Source: Gammaproteobacteria bacterium (lineage in GTDB: Bacteria; Pseudomonadota; Gammaproteobacteria; Steroidobacterales; Steroidobacteraceae). From it: a DNA stretch of 64,000 nucleotides. This document shows, piece after piece, positions 8,257 through 15,968 of this stretch (within the stretch, counting starts at the first letter, position 1; every line of letters starts with the position of its first letter). Both the position numbers and the translations under genes were made by a program. Under the pieces are notes generated by a model. It made no database searches. It had not been told where the DNA came from and saw only the letters and a list, made by a program, of their open reading frames with translations. The DNA lies in the NCBI GenBank assembly GCA_028293725.1, contig JAQGOE010000019.1, forward strand, positions 14,649 to 78,648, in the 5' to 3' direction.

Positions 8257-8742
8257 ATGGATCAGGCACAGTGTTGCGAGAAGATGGGCAAGCTGATCAC
8301 CGAGGAATCCACGGGCCTGGCCCAGCTCATGGACCTGCTCGAGCACGAGCACGGCCTGCTGCTGGCCGGTGACGCGGTAGCCCTCGGGACGGCCATCAAT
8401 GAGCGCCAGCGCTGTGTCGCACGAATTGCCCGCGTGGACGATGAGCGCCGCGCCCTGTGCCACGCCCGAAATTATTCCCTCGACGCCCCGGGGCTGGAGA
8501 GCCTGCTGCGCTGGTGCGATCCAGCCGGAACACTGTCCACCCGCTGGGCCGAATGCGCCGCCGCGGCCGCGCGTTGCCGCATGCTCAATGATCGCAACGG
8601 GGCCCTGGTGGGAACGCAGCTTCAGCACGTCCGGGCCCGGCTGGGGACTCTCATCCAGTCCGGCCGCGAGACGCTCACTTACCGTCGCAATGGTGCCTAC
8701 GGCCAGGGTACGGTCGGCCGGATGCTGGCCACCGAGGCCTGA
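8257..8742 (+). CDS. flgN: FlgN-type filament-junction export chaperone, first copy
   Basis: A 161-residue, largely helical protein with no signal peptide. It has the FlgN-like pattern LITEESTGLAQLMDLLEHEH, INERQRCVARIARVDDERRA and MLNDRNGALVGTQLQHVRAR. FlgN chaperones the hook-filament junction proteins FlgK and FlgL to the export apparatus. Assignment rests on this pattern and on position directly after flgM. The paralog at 9269-9766 aligns over its length, sharing the LLWCDPxGTL-like stretch (LLRWCDPAGTLSTRWAEC here) and LNDRNG/LNERNG. Confidence in the family is good; client specificity cannot be read from sequence. Confidence 0.87.
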   Translation: MDQAQCCEKMGKLITEESTGLAQLMDLLEHEHGLLLAGDAVALGTAINERQRCVARIARVDDERRALCHARNYSLDAPGLESLLRWCDPAGTLSTRWAECAAAAARCRMLNDRNGALVGTQLQHVRARLGTLIQSGRETLTYRRNGAYGQGTVGRMLATEA

Positions 8743-8752
8743 CCCGACTCGC

Positions 8753-8791
8753 CGCGGCGCGTTATGACCGTCATGCGGTCAGCGCGCCGCG
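8753..8791. terminator. Strong hairpin between the two flgMN modules
   Basis: CGCGGCGCG (8753-8761) pairs with CGCGCCGCG (8783-8791), and inside it TGACCG (8765-8770) pairs with CGGTCA (8776-8781). It lies 10 bp after the first flgN stop and before the second sigma28 promoter. There is no T-tract, so it may be a Rho-independent-like terminator, an mRNA-stabilising end or a processing site. Confidence 0.6.
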
Positions 8792-8840
8792 TTGCATAAC
8801 GCACCGCCGTCATACGGTGACGTGATTTTGATCTCAGCCC

Positions 8841-8867
8841 TAAAGTTCTCCCGATGGCGGCCGCTAC
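8841..8867 (+). promoter_or_regulatory. Sigma28 (FliA) promoter of the second flgM-flgN pair
   Basis: TAAAGTTC (8841-8848), 11 nt, then GCCGCTAC (8860-8867) matches the FliA -35 element at 7/8 and the -10 element at 6/8 with exact spacing. It lies 30 bp before the GTG start of the second flgM at 8898. Confidence 0.7.
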
Positions 8868-8897
8868 AGCAGGTAGTGAAGTCCCAGGAGAGTTCCT

Positions 8898-9263
8898 GTG
8901 TCGAGCAAAATCGGTGGATTCGCCGGCAGTAGTCCGACCGCCCCAGTAGGCGCCGGCCGTGCCGTGCAGCGTCCGCAGGACGCAGCCGCCGGCGGTGCCC
9001 AAAGCTCTGACGCGTCGTCCGGCGGGAACCAGGACAACGTCCAGATTACGGGGGTCGCCCGACAGCTCGCTTCCCTCGAGCAGGCGGTTCGTGATGCCCC
9101 CGTGGTGAATAGCTCCCGGGTGGCCCAGATCAGCAGCTCGATTGAGCAGGGGACCTATACGGTCAACGCCCAGGGCATCGCCGACAAGCTCGTGCAGATG
9201 GAGAAGGAGCTCGCGCACCTGGGGAATCAACATCAGCCCGAAGCGGAATCTGACGCGGAATAG
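8898..9263 (+). CDS. flgM: FlgM anti-sigma28 factor, second copy
   Basis: The 121-residue product has a Gly/Ser/Ala-rich N-terminus and a FlgM domain (VQITGVARQLASLEQAV, then VNSSRVAQISSSIEQGTYTV and NAQGIADKLVQMEKEL), followed by an acidic tail. It begins at GTG 8898, preceded by AGGAGAG. Compared with the first FlgM (7916), the core is homologous but clearly diverged, so this is not a recent copy. It has its own sigma28 promoter and its own flgN 5 bp downstream. Both copies keep the amphipathic helices expected to bind FliA (28593-29321), so both may be active. Confidence 0.92.
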   Translation: MSSKIGGFAGSSPTAPVGAGRAVQRPQDAAAGGAQSSDASSGGNQDNVQITGVARQLASLEQAVRDAPVVNSSRVAQISSSIEQGTYTVNAQGIADKLVQMEKELAHLGNQHQPEAESDAE

Positions 9264-9268
9264 CCGTC

Positions 9269-9766
9269 GTGGACGCCAATGCCCTGGACCGGGACGTCTG
9301 CCGCGAACACCTTGCAGAGGTGCTCGCCGAAGAGGCAGCCCTGTTGGGTGAGCTGCGCACTCTCCTCGAGCGCGAATACGAAGTACTGGGCACCAAAGAC
9401 GCTATCGCAGTGGAGCAGACCGTTCTCGCCCGCCAGGAGCGCGTAGGCGCTCTCGCCCGCGTCGAAGAGCACCGCCGCCGCCTTTGCAGCCTCCACGGTT
9501 ACTCCGCCGACTACGCGGGCCTCGAGGGCCTCTTAGTCTGGTGCGACCCCCAGGGGACGTTGGTTTCGCGCCTGCGCGAATGTGCCAAGCGTGCCGCCGA
9601 TTGCCGCGATCTGAACGAGCGCAACGGAACGCTGGTGGCCGCGAAGTTGAAGCGTGTGGAGGGTTTGTTAGGAGCGCTGACAGGGCGTACCAGCTCGGCC
9701 GACACCTATAACGCGAATGGCTCGAACGCACCGACGCGCCCGGGCCGCGTGTTAGGCGCCGCCTGA
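9269..9766 (+). CDS. flgN: FlgN-type export chaperone, second copy
   Basis: A 165-residue helical protein, paralog of the product of 8257-8742. Shared features are EEAALLGELRTLLEREYEVL, ARQERVGALARVEEHRRRLC, VWCDPQGTLVSRLRECAKRA and DLNERNGTLVAAKLKRVEGL. It starts at GTG 9269, 5 bp after the second flgM stop, so the pair is co-transcribed. It is expected to bind export substrates such as FlgK/FlgL. Why two chaperones exist is unknown; division of clients between them is one possibility. A bidirectional terminator follows. Confidence 0.86.
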   Translation: MDANALDRDVCREHLAEVLAEEAALLGELRTLLEREYEVLGTKDAIAVEQTVLARQERVGALARVEEHRRRLCSLHGYSADYAGLEGLLVWCDPQGTLVSRLRECAKRAADCRDLNERNGTLVAAKLKRVEGLLGALTGRTSSADTYNANGSNAPTRPGRVLGAA

Positions 9767-9804
9767 TGATCTGAGCCGCTCAAGACCCGAACCGGCATAC
9801 TATT

Positions 9805-9834
9805 CGCGAGAAAAAGCCACGCCTTTTTCTCGCG
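9805..9834. terminator. Bidirectional terminator between converging operons
   Basis: A perfect 12-bp stem, CGCGAGAAAAAG (9805-9816) with CTTTTTCTCGCG (9823-9834), encloses the 6-nt loop CCACGC. It lies between the second flgN (plus) and the HDOD gene (minus). The A/T run inside the stem provides a T-rich 3' arm in both directions. Confidence 0.8.
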
Positions 9835-9893
9835 TGCGGTCACAGCTCTAGGCGCGCTCGCGGCAATCGCGGCACGCGAGTGCCGCCAATAGA

Positions 9894-10793
9894 TCAATGG
9901 CCTAGCGCGTCGCGCAGCGCTGCCAGCTCCTGCGCCGATTCCTTCAGGAACGTATCGCAGGCCGCATAGTCCAGACGCAGTCGTTGCAGGGGCTTTGAGC
10001 ACTGAGTCTGCGCCTGCAATACCGCCGGCTCACCCTGCAGATCCGCGAGGATCGTGGCGACTACCAACACGTCGGCGAGATTCGCCGTGCCGCGGGTCTC
10101 GCGATCGAAATTCTCCGAGTCGTGCACCGCCTGGACGATCTCATCGGCGATGCCCCAGTTCTCCAGCAGTGCCGCCGCAATACTCAGGTGCCAGTCGTGC
10201 TCGATCGTCTGGTAGGTGAGGGGGTCGGCAAACAGTGAGGGATGGCGGCTCGCGCGCGTCAGAATGTAGAGGCGGCCTATTCCCTGCAGCAGGCCGGCGA
10301 GCATGGCGGTGTCCGCGCTGACACTCGTCAAGCGGCGCGCGACCGCGTAGCTCAGAGCCGCAACCTGTACGCCGTGGCGCCAGAGCACGCCGAGCTGCTT
10401 TTCCAGGCCTTTCAGTGCGGGCGCTTCTTTCAACTGCTGGATGGCGAAGGCAATCGTCGCGGAACGCACGGTGTCGAGTCCCACTCGGGCGACCGCGGCA
10501 CGCAGATCCATGACCTTGGCCCCACCGGGATTCAGGGCCGCGGAGTTCGCCATCCGCACGAGCTGCGTGGCGAGCACCGGCTCGCTGCCAATGACACGCA
10601 CGATGCGCGGGGCATCGGAGGATTCATCGGCCAACACTTTTTGCACACGCATCACAATGTGCGGAAATCCGGGCAGCTCGACTTTGCCGCCCGAGAGCTC
10701 GGCCGCGAGCGCCTGCACAAAGGTGAAAGCGACGTTGTTGTCCTCAGTGGAGGACTTGGTGTCGCCGGGCCTTATGGAAGCTGATGCGTTCAC
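9894..10793 (-). CDS. HDOD-domain protein, second of a tandem pair
   Basis: A 299-residue protein with one HDOD (HD-related output) domain across about residues 25-230. It includes AELSGGKVELPGFPHIVMRV, VRVIGSEPVLATQLVRMANS and AMLAGLLQGIGRLYILTRAS. HDOD proteins usually lack the metal-binding HD residues and act as signalling or scaffold modules, often near chemotaxis and c-di-GMP genes. There is no receiver or other domain attached. The gene follows its paralog (10794-11678) with no spacer. The two share the same architecture, including the HDWH-like stretch and the LLENWG motif. A role in tuning chemotaxis or motility is inferred only from position at the end of the cheR-cheD-cheB group. 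Confidence 0.85.
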   Translation of the reverse strand: MNASASIRPGDTKSSTEDNNVAFTFVQALAAELSGGKVELPGFPHIVMRVQKVLADESSDAPRIVRVIGSEPVLATQLVRMANSAALNPGGAKVMDLRAAVARVGLDTVRSATIAFAIQQLKEAPALKGLEKQLGVLWRHGVQVAALSYAVARRLTSVSADTAMLAGLLQGIGRLYILTRASRHPSLFADPLTYQTIEHDWHLSIAAALLENWGIADEIVQAVHDSENFDRETRGTANLADVLVVATILADLQGEPAVLQAQTQCSKPLQRLRLDYAACDTFLKESAQELAALRDALGH

Positions 10794-11678
10794 TCAAACT
10801 CCGAGCGCCTGCCTCAGGGCGTCAATTTCGTGCTCCGATTCGTCGATGAGCTTCTCGTAGCTGGCGCGGTCGATATTCATGCGCTTGCAGGCGGCGACGT
10901 CGTGCATGTTGATTTCGAGCGATTCCGGGTGCTCTTTGAAAGCGGCGAGGAGGTTGCCCACGGTGAGCACATCCGTCAGGTCCACCGGGCCGCTGTGCAC
11001 GCGCTCCAGGTCCTCGTAGTCGCTCACGGCGACGACGATTTCCTCGGCCATGTCCCAGTTCTCCAGCAGCGCCTTCGCCACCGGGCTGTGCCAGTCGCGC
11101 ACGATCTGGTTATAGGTCGCCTGGTCGGCGAACAGGGCCGGGTGTTTGCTGGAGCGGGTGAGGATGTATAACTTGCCGATCCCGTGCAGCAGGCCGGCGA
11201 GCATGCCGGTGTCCGGGTTGACCTTGCTGTAGCGCTTCGCAACAGCGTGTGACATCGCCGCCACGGCGGCGCTGCTCTTCCACAGGTCGTCGAGCGGCTT
11301 CTCCAGGCCTTTCAGGGAATCGACTTTCTTCAGCTGCGACATCGCGAAGGCAATTGCTGCACTGCGGACCATGTTGTGGCCCATGCGATTGATGGCGGTA
11401 CGCAGATCGTTGATCGGCTTCCCGGTGAAGTTGAGCGCCGCTGAGTTGGCAATCTGCATGAGACGCGCGGCCAGCGCCGGCTCCGAGCCGACGACGCGTA
11501 CCACCTGTTCCTGGGTGACCTCCTCGTCGCCCAGCACTTTTCGGACACGCAGTGCGATATCCGGAAAGCTGGGAAGGTCGACCTTGCCCCTGGATAGCTC
11601 GGAGGCCAACGCCTGCACGAAAGCGAACGCTTCCGCGTCGACGGTGCTCTTCTGGGCTTGGGCAGCAGCGGTATTCAT
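10794..11678 (-). CDS. HDOD-domain protein, first of a tandem pair
   Basis: A 294-residue HDOD-domain protein paralogous to the product of 9894-10793. Visible signatures are SELSRGKVDLPSFPDIALRV, VVRVVGSEPALAARLMQIAN and GMLAGLLHGIGKLYILTRSS, then HSPVAKALLENWDMAEEIVV. The N-terminus (residues 1-20) is a low-complexity tail. Its ATG at 11678 lies 67 bp downstream of cheB, and a weak sigma28-like element is present in that gap (11698-11724). The tandem arrangement suggests a gene duplication with retention of both copies. No enzymatic activity can be assigned. Confidence 0.86.
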   Translation of the reverse strand: MNTAAAQAQKSTVDAEAFAFVQALASELSRGKVDLPSFPDIALRVRKVLGDEEVTQEQVVRVVGSEPALAARLMQIANSAALNFTGKPINDLRTAINRMGHNMVRSAAIAFAMSQLKKVDSLKGLEKPLDDLWKSSAAVAAMSHAVAKRYSKVNPDTGMLAGLLHGIGKLYILTRSSKHPALFADQATYNQIVRDWHSPVAKALLENWDMAEEIVVAVSDYEDLERVHSGPVDLTDVLTVGNLLAAFKEHPESLEINMHDVAACKRMNIDRASYEKLIDESEHEIDALRQALGV

Positions 11679-11697
11679 CGGGTTCCCTCTTGAATCG

Positions 11698-11724
11698 GTA
11701 GCGGCTCATCCTCCGTCCACTTGA
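11698..11724 (-). promoter_or_regulatory. Possible weak sigma28 promoter upstream of the HDOD pair
   Basis: On the minus strand TCAAGTGG (11724-11717), 11 nt, then GCCGCTAC (11705-11698). The -10 element is identical to that of the second flgM promoter, but the -35 element matches only 5/8. It lies about 20 bp before the HDOD start at 11678. Confidence 0.35.
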
Positions 11725-11745
11725 GAACTAAGTCCCGTAACCGGT

Positions 11746-12888
11746 TCACGCCTCGCGTGCGTCGCGGGTGATATCCATCGCGTCGGCCAGGGAGAGGATC
11801 TTTCCTGCCACATTTTCGAGCGGCAGGACGTACTGCGCGGCCCCCAGGGTGACCGCTTCGCCAGGCATTCCCCAGACCACGCTCGTCGCCTCGTCCTGCG
11901 CGATCGTGCGGCTGCCCGCGTCGAGCATCTCCTTCAAACCGCGGGCGCCGTCTTTGCCCATGCCGGTCAGGATGGCGCCGATGGCGTTGCGACCGGCGTT
12001 CTGTGCGACCGAGCGGAACAGGACGTCCACCGAGGGCTTATGCCGGTTTACGGGCACACCATCGTCGAGACGACAGACATAGCGCGCGCCATCGCGCACG
12101 ACCAGGAGGTGCTTGTCCCCCGGTGCGATGTAGGCATGCCCGGCCAGAACCTGCTGCCCGTCCTCCGCCTCGTACACGGTGACCTGGCAGCAGTCGTTCA
12201 TTCGCTTCGCGAACGGGCCGCTGAAGGCCTTCGGAATATGTTGGGCAATGACCACGCCGGGCGTATCCGGCGGTAGCCGCATGAGGACTTCCTTGATCGC
12301 CTCGGTGCCGCCGGTGGAGGCGCCGATCGCGATGATGCGATCCGTGGTACGCAGCTGTTTGGGCGGCGGAGCCTTGCGCAACACCGCGTCGGTGCTGTGC
12401 GCCGCCTTGGCGGTGATCATCGCGGCGCGCTGCGGATCGAGAGCCCGCACGCTGGCCTTGGAGGCCGCCCGGATCTTCTCGATGAGCTCGTCGCCGTAGT
12501 CCTTCAGCGTCGCGGCGAGATCGATCTTCGGCTTCGACAGGTAATCCACCGCGCCGAGGGCGAGCGCGTCCAACGTAACATCCGCGCCGCGCTCGGTGAG
12601 GGACGAGACCATGACGACCGGCATCGGGCGCAGTCGCATGAGGTTCTTCAGGAAGGTGATGCCGTCCATTTTCGGCATCTCGACGTCCAGTGTCAGGACG
12701 TCGGGGTTGAGCGCTTTGATCTTCTCGCGCGCGATGTGCGCGTCGCTCGCGACACCGACGACCTCGATGCCCGGGTCCGCCTTGAGAATGTCGGTGAGCA
12801 GACTGCGCACCAGCGCGGAGTCGTCGACGATGAGAACTTTGATCCGGCGCCCTGCGGCGCTGGCGGATGCGGCTGTTGTGCTGTTCAT
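11746..12888 (-). CDS. cheB: CheB, receptor methylesterase/glutamine deamidase
   Basis: The 380-residue protein has an N-terminal receiver domain ([15 protein letters not shown]; phospho-acceptor Asp about residue 68 in [12 protein letters not shown]). A linker joins it to a C-terminal esterase domain with the catalytic serine in [17 protein letters not shown], the histidine in AQHIPKAF and the aspartate in [13 protein letters not shown]. It removes methyl groups from glutamates of the chemoreceptors and is activated by CheA phosphorylation. It follows cheD by 11 bp. The order cheR-cheD-cheB places all three receptor-modifying enzymes in one transcription unit. Confidence 0.97.
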   Translation of the reverse strand: MNSTTAASASAAGRRIKVLIVDDSALVRSLLTDILKADPGIEVVGVASDAHIAREKIKALNPDVLTLDVEMPKMDGITFLKNLMRLRPMPVVMVSSLTERGADVTLDALALGAVDYLSKPKIDLAATLKDYGDELIEKIRAASKASVRALDPQRAAMITAKAAHSTDAVLRKAPPPKQLRTTDRIIAIGASTGGTEAIKEVLMRLPPDTPGVVIAQHIPKAFSGPFAKRMNDCCQVTVYEAEDGQQVLAGHAYIAPGDKHLLVVRDGARYVCRLDDGVPVNRHKPSVDVLFRSVAQNAGRNAIGAILTGMGKDGARGLKEMLDAGSRTIAQDEATSVVWGMPGEAVTLGAAQYVLPLENVAGKILSLADAMDITRDAREA

Positions 12889-12899
12889 ATGGGTTGCGC

Positions 12900-13559
12900 C
12901 TATTCGAACAGATCGACGTCGCCGCCGTCCGTAGCCTGCTTCTTGAGACTGTCGCGGTACAACTGCTCGTGGTGACTGATGGTGCGGTTCTCTACCTGCG
13001 GCAGCTTGCGCAGCTTGCAGCGCCCGCTGGCCGGAAAGTAGATCACCTTGCGAGGTTGCGTGCCGCCCATGTCTTCGGCTGCGATGCGCAGCCCTTCGAG
13101 CTGTATGTAGCTCTTGATGAAATCGATGTTGCGCTCGCCGACGTCCGTCATCCCTGCCAGGATACGGCCGCCGCCGAAGAGTTTGATCTCCAGCCGCTCG
13201 CGCGTCGCGCCCAGCTTGAGCAGATCGTTGATCAGGCTTTCCATCGCGTACGAGCCGTAACGGGTGGCGAGTCCCACGGCGGGATCGAGCCAGTTGTTGG
13301 GTCCGACGGATTTGTCTTCCGGGAGCATGAAGTGATTCATGCCACCCACGTTGATGCGCGGATCGCGGATACAGGCGGAAATGCAGGAGCCCAGCACTGT
13401 ACTGACCGCCTCGTCGCCCTTGGTCACGTAATACTCACCGGGCAGGATTTTCACGGCCCAGCGCTCGTTGTCCGGATCCCAGTGACGCGTCATGTGCGAA
13501 AACGCCGGCAGCATCGGGCCCGGCTCGACAGGTGCGGTGCGGTTGAGAAAAGCGCTCAT
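12900..13559 (-). CDS. cheD: CheD, chemoreceptor glutamine deamidase
   Basis: A 219-residue protein with the CheD signature [23 protein letters not shown] region (split here at the Met), whose Cys and His are the catalytic pair in the family. Further family segments are [20 protein letters not shown] and [20 protein letters not shown]. It deamidates glutamines in receptors and in some systems interacts with CheC-type phosphatases; no cheC was seen here. It starts one base after the cheR stop. The N-terminal 30 residues and the C-terminal tail (about 40 residues after LRKLPQVE) extend beyond the core domain. Confidence 0.95.
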   Translation of the reverse strand: MSAFLNRTAPVEPGPMLPAFSHMTRHWDPDNERWAVKILPGEYYVTKGDEAVSTVLGSCISACIRDPRINVGGMNHFMLPEDKSVGPNNWLDPAVGLATRYGSYAMESLINDLLKLGATRERLEIKLFGGGRILAGMTDVGERNIDFIKSYIQLEGLRIAAEDMGGTQPRKVIYFPASGRCKLRKLPQVENRTISHHEQLYRDSLKKQATDGGDVDLFE

Positions 13560-13560
13560 G

Positions 13561-14430
13561 TCATGCCCGCCGGTACACGGTCTTGCCGATCGGGATGTAG
13601 CTCTCTGACACTTTGAAGAGGCTCTCGGAATGGCCGAGGAATAGCAGGTTACCGGGGCGCTGCAGTTGCGCGATGCGGGAGAACAACTCGCGCTGGGTGT
13701 CCTTGTCGAAATAGATCACGACGTTCCTGCAGAAGATGGCGTCCAGTGGACCCTTCATCGGCAGGGGGTGCATGAGGTTGAGCTGCTTGAAGGTAATGAG
13801 TGACGTGAGTTCCGGCTTGACCTCGAAGGTTGCGCCTTCGCGTCCGCCGCGCCGTTCTGCAAAAAAACGTGAAAGTCGTTGCGGGCCGAGGGGACGCACG
13901 CGCTCGGCGGCGTAAATGCCACGCTGCGCTTTGGCCAACACGTCCGAATCGAGGTCGGTCGCCAGGATCTTCACATCCCAGGTGCGCAGATCGGGGATCG
14001 ATTCGATCACGGTGATGGCGAGCGAGTAAGCCTCCTCCCCGGTCGAGCAGCCCGCGGACCAGATGCGCACCCGGCGTGATGCGGTGCGATTTGCCACCAT
14101 GGGCTGCAACACCTGGTCGCGCAGATACTCGAAATGATGCGACTCGCGGAAGAACGAGGTGAGATTCGTGGTGATGGCATTGCAAAACTCGCCGATCTCG
14201 CGGCCGCCATCACTGGCCAGCAGGTCGCGGTATTCGGCGAAGGTGCGCAGGTGCAGCACGCGAAGGCGCCGCGCCAGCCGTCCGTACACGAGCTCCCGCT
14301 TCTGATCCGAGAGATTGATGCCCGTGATCTCTTTGACCAGCTTGCGCAAAGCCTCGAAATCATCGTTGCCAAAGTCGAACTCACGCACCCTGGGGGCCGA
14401 AAGCGCTTCGCGGAGCTGGTTGGATATCAT
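13561..14430 (-). CDS. cheR: CheR, receptor methyltransferase
   Basis: The 289-residue enzyme transfers methyl groups from S-adenosylmethionine to receptor glutamates. The N-terminal helical domain (LRKLVKEITGINLSDQKREL) precedes the catalytic domain. That domain has the SAM-binding WSAGCSTGEEAYSLAITVIE motif, ATDLDSDVLAKAQRGIY and the late IFCRNVVIYFDKDTQRELFS motif. Both receptors encoded nearby end in a xWxxF pentapeptide of the type bound by CheR, which fits a tethered CheR. It is preceded by the DxxxQ protein gene (12 bp gap). Confidence 0.97.
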   Translation of the reverse strand: MISNQLREALSAPRVREFDFGNDDFEALRKLVKEITGINLSDQKRELVYGRLARRLRVLHLRTFAEYRDLLASDGGREIGEFCNAITTNLTSFFRESHHFEYLRDQVLQPMVANRTASRRVRIWSAGCSTGEEAYSLAITVIESIPDLRTWDVKILATDLDSDVLAKAQRGIYAAERVRPLGPQRLSRFFAERRGGREGATFEVKPELTSLITFKQLNLMHPLPMKGPLDAIFCRNVVIYFDKDTQRELFSRIAQLQRPGNLLFLGHSESLFKVSESYIPIGKTVYRRA

Positions 14431-14442
14431 GGCGCAGACCTG

Positions 14443-15069
14443 TCAGAACAACTCAACGCTGCCCTCGTTGGCATGCAGCGCGGGAACCGTGGTGCGCCCT
14501 CCGGTGCCAGGCAACAGCAGGTTGAAGAGAATCCGATGCGAGTCCGAGGTAAAGCGGGCACGCAGGTTCTCGAGCAGCACCTGCCAGTTGTGCGGATGGC
14601 CCGCCAGCGGGCGGCCCGCCATGTCCGTGGGCACGTCGCTGAACGCCAGGGTCGCCAGGAGATTGCGCACCTGGGTGAGCTGTTGTGTCAGGCGATCGTG
14701 AAACTGCAGGTTCTCGATGCAGACCGCGACCTCCCGCGCCAGTTGCGCGCGGTGGGCCTGGATATCGTTGTCACCGGGCCTGCCTTGCACGAGCTGCGCC
14801 ATGCGCGCCAGCGCGCCGCTGAGCTCCTCCACGGGTCCGTTCGATTCGTGCAGACACAGCTCGATCAGCGCTGCGGCGGCTTCTACCGGGGTCGCCGGCT
14901 CGGCTCGGGTGTGCAGTGCGCGGAGCTTGGTGGTTACACCGGTATCGACCGGGGCTCGTCCGGGGCGGTCATCATGCGATGCAGCATGGTGGGGTTGAGA
15001 AGGCACGTCGACCTTTTTCCTTTTATCGGCCGGAGCGTCTCGACGCGGAACGTCTGTATGTCGCTTCAT
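14443..15069 (-). CDS. Unrecognised chemotaxis-operon protein with a CheZ-like DxxxQ motif
   Basis: From the ATG at 15069 (MKRHTDVPRRDAPADKRKKV) the product is 208 residues. An upstream open extension to 15339 is Arg-rich and crosses the hairpin and the end of the preceding gene, so it is unlikely to be translated. Residues 1-60 look disordered. Residues 65-145 are helical and contain IENLQFHDRLTQQLTQV, in which Asp125 and Gln129 form D-x-x-x-Q. The same spacing is catalytic in CheZ (compare YQDLTGQII in the CheZ at 27426). Similar LQFxDxxxQ motifs occur in CheT and other chemotaxis accessory proteins. I infer a possible phospho-CheY phosphatase or CheR partner; this is unproven. It lies directly upstream of cheR. 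Confidence 0.7.
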   Translation of the reverse strand: MKRHTDVPRRDAPADKRKKVDVPSQPHHAASHDDRPGRAPVDTGVTTKLRALHTRAEPATPVEAAAALIELCLHESNGPVEELSGALARMAQLVQGRPGDNDIQAHRAQLAREVAVCIENLQFHDRLTQQLTQVRNLLATLAFSDVPTDMAGRPLAGHPHNWQVLLENLRARFTSDSHRILFNLLLPGTGGRTTVPALHANEGSVELF

Positions 15070-15131
15070 TTTCTGCGGGTCACCTTCGGCAGCTACTGTC
15101 CTTCGCGTTCTCCTCCGTGCGCGTCGGGAAG

Positions 15132-15159
15132 CCCGGCGCGGACGTGCAGCCGCGCCGGG
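15132..15159. terminator. GC-rich hairpin downstream of the small secreted protein gene
   Basis: CCCGGCGCGG (15132-15141) pairs perfectly with CCGCGCCGGG (15150-15159) around an 8-nt loop. It lies 38 bp beyond the stop at 15198 and 62 bp before the start of the DxxxQ gene. There is no T-tract, so it may attenuate rather than fully terminate transcription into cheR-cheD-cheB. Confidence 0.6.
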
Positions 15160-15197
15160 GAACGTAGTTAGGACTGCAACTGTGGCAGCTTCAAACC

Positions 15198-15530
15198 TCA
15201 GCCGCTCTTCGACTTGAAGGTGCGGACCTGTTCGTTGAACTTGCCGGCCACCTTCGTGAGCGTGTCCACGGCCAGGTTGTGCATCTTCTCCTGGTCGCCG
15301 GCGCTCAGGCGATTCTGCTTCGCCTCGAACTCCAGGCACTTGAGGTAGGTGTCGACGTCGCCGTTGTATTCCTTCAACGTCTGCATCGCGGTGACCATTT
15401 CCTGCTCGCTCGCGGTTTTGCCGTCGGGAATTTTGCTCGGTGCCGGTGGCAGTACGCAGTCCGCGTGAGCCGCGAGACTCACGGAATAAGCGACGGCCAG
15501 GGCGAGCAGCATCCTCTTTGCGGATTTCAT
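15198..15530 (-). CDS. Small secreted/periplasmic protein of unknown function
   Basis: From the ATG at 15530 the product is 110 residues. The start is supported by GAGG about 8 nt upstream and by an immediate signal peptide (MKSAKRMLLALAVAYSVSLA, cleaved near AHA). The mature part begins DCVLPPAPSKIPDGKTASEQ and contains a second cysteine in YLKCLEFEAKQNRL, so a single disulfide is plausible; the rest is predicted helical. This pattern (CVxPxxPxxIPDG then YLxCL) recurs in small secreted proteobacterial proteins of unknown function. It sits between cheY and the DxxxQ gene, an odd place for a periplasmic protein; a link to receptor periplasmic domains is speculation. Confidence 0.75.
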   Translation of the reverse strand: MKSAKRMLLALAVAYSVSLAAHADCVLPPAPSKIPDGKTASEQEMVTAMQTLKEYNGDVDTYLKCLEFEAKQNRLSAGDQEKMHNLAVDTLTKVAGKFNEQVRTFKSKSG

Positions 15531-15574
15531 GACATGTCCTCTGTGTAGTGATTGAAAATAGAAAACGAAACAGG

Positions 15575-15937
15575 CTAGCCGAGCACTTTGGCGACGGTCG
15601 CCAGCAGCCTCTCGGGGTTGAAGGGTTTCACAAGCCAACCAGTCGCCCCCGCCGCCTTCCCTTGTTGCTTGCGCTCAGTCGTCGCTTCTGTCGTCAACAC
15701 CAGGAGTGGCACGTACTTGTAGCTTGCGCGATTGCGCAACTCGCGCACCAACGTGATGCCGTCCATGTTCGGCATATTCACATCGGTGATCACGAGATCG
15801 AACTTCGTCCTTTCGGCGATCTCCAGGGCCTGGCAGCCATCGATGGCCTGCTCTACCTGGTGACCCGCGCCGGCGAGCGTAATGCCCACCATCTGGCGCA
15901 TCGCCGCCGAGTCATCTACCGCTAGTATCCGGGCCAT
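15575..15937 (-). CDS. cheY: CheY-like single-domain response regulator
   Basis: From the ATG at 15937 (MARILAVDDSAAMRQMVGIT) the product is 120 residues, a stand-alone receiver domain. It has the acidic pair VDDS, the phospho-acceptor Asp in LVITDVNMPNMDG, the Thr in VLTTEAT and the Lys in WLVKPFNPE. The frame stays open to 16048, but that would overlap the preceding receptor gene and lacks domain sequence. It is the second cheY-type gene here (the other is at 28192), and differs enough (PNMDG versus PGMPG) to suggest a separate role, such as a phosphate sink or an output other than the motor. It follows the receptor pair by 31 bp. Confidence 0.9.
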   Translation of the reverse strand: MARILAVDDSAAMRQMVGITLAGAGHQVEQAIDGCQALEIAERTKFDLVITDVNMPNMDGITLVRELRNRASYKYVPLLVLTTEATTERKQQGKAAGATGWLVKPFNPERLLATVAKVLG

Positions 15938-15968
15938 CGCCGCTCTCCGTTGATTGTCCCGATCATTT

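Noticed and set aside
15023..15030. TTATCGGC, a reversed sigma28 -10 match
   Set aside because: It lies inside the DxxxQ gene and no -35 element is present at 11-12 nt.
14443..15339. Longer start (15339) for the DxxxQ protein
   Set aside because: The extra 90 residues are Arg/Glu-rich without domain features, cross a hairpin and overlap the preceding gene; ATG 15069 has an AGGTGA upstream.
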